From JACDER01 sp963842575 (lineage in GTDB: Bacteria > Actinomycetota > Thermoleophilia > Gaiellales > Gaiellaceae), in contig CAWJGS010000001.1 in the NCBI GenBank assembly GCA_963842575.1, forward strand, positions 248,001-312,000: a stretch of 64,000 nucleotides of DNA, given 5' to 3'. The notes beneath the pieces were generated by a model. The model did not search any database and was not told the origin of the DNA. It was given only the letters and a program-made list of their open reading frames with translations. The position numbers and the translations under genes are program-made. Below are positions 63,987 to 64,000 of the stretch, piece by piece; within the stretch, counting starts at the first letter, position 1; the number at the start of each line of letters is the position of its first letter.

Positions 63987-64000
63987 CCGCGAGAGCGAGT

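Noticed and set aside
1..64000. CRISPR arrays, insertion sequences, prophage or integrase genes
   Set aside because: No regularly spaced repeats, transposase DDE motifs, recombinase signatures or phage structural proteins were found.

Overview
This window comes from a high-GC bacterial chromosome. It is most likely an actinobacterium of the class Thermoleophilia (Gaiellales/Solirubrobacterales-like). The reasons are the base composition and GTG/TTG-rich starts, the actinobacterial families DUF1385 and DUF3107, the CcmABC/CcsA plus HemACD order, and a GT20/TreT-like pair. This placement is inference from gene content, not from a marker phylogeny. Many genes read through two or three frames while keeping family motifs and codon character. 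The simplest explanation is uncorrected indels in a draft or metagenome assembly; these genes are annotated as single interrupted genes.

Layout. 1-3.0 kb (minus): membrane and soluble glycosyltransferase genes (DUF2079, GT4, GT2). 3.0-6.1 kb: moeA, convergent with a membrane-anchored M28 peptidase. 6.3-23.8 kb: a nearly gapless plus-strand run containing an OmpR-type two-component pair, an HtrA protease, an RsbW-like kinase, a TreT/GT20 trehalose-type pair, an aldehyde dehydrogenase, a methyltransferase, moaC and mog, a UbiA prenyltransferase, ccmA-B-C-D with a CcsA/HemX protein, hemA-C-D, a SAM hydroxide adenosyltransferase and a methyltransferase. It ends in a clear intrinsic terminator followed by tRNA-Phe.

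24.2-31.1 kb is an ion-homeostasis island. It has a TolB-like propeller with a decayed copy of its own tail, a CorA-type transporter, and divergently a UspA-like gene coupled to a KimA-type potassium importer. A KdpE/KdpD-like pair converges on kimA. Between corA and the usp-kimA pair lie four TTGAG elements on an 11-bp grid, as expected for an OmpR/PhoB-family regulator.

31.1-46.3 kb is mixed metabolism: a sulfotransferase, arginase, a fused and degenerate ETF, a phosphoesterase, RarA, VOC proteins, tryptophan 2,3-dioxygenase, an M20 peptidase, a cupredoxin lipoprotein, DUF1385, a nicotinate phosphoribosyltransferase, a GNAT, an amidohydrolase, an isochorismatase/nicotinamidase-like hydrolase, methylmalonyl-CoA epimerase, DUF3107 and a YchF-like GTPase. 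A 19-bp palindromic repeat occurs beside the 3' ends of two of these genes.

46.3-51.2 kb is the most unusual locus. A coiled-coil sulfotransferase is divergent from a lipoprotein with four tandem beta-sandwich-like repeats, which is followed by a second sulfotransferase. The shared intergenic region carries a perfect inverted repeat whose arms each contain the same TACAAT element. 51.3-58.2 kb (minus) is a complete chemosensory operon (MCP, CheW, hybrid CheA, CheB, CheR-TPR) ending in an OmpR-type DNA-binding regulator, with no flagellar genes in view. 58.4-64 kb holds a coiled-coil PhyH-like dioxygenase, RsmG, and three copies of a small secreted family with a conserved NDxSGxCDGDxG motif.
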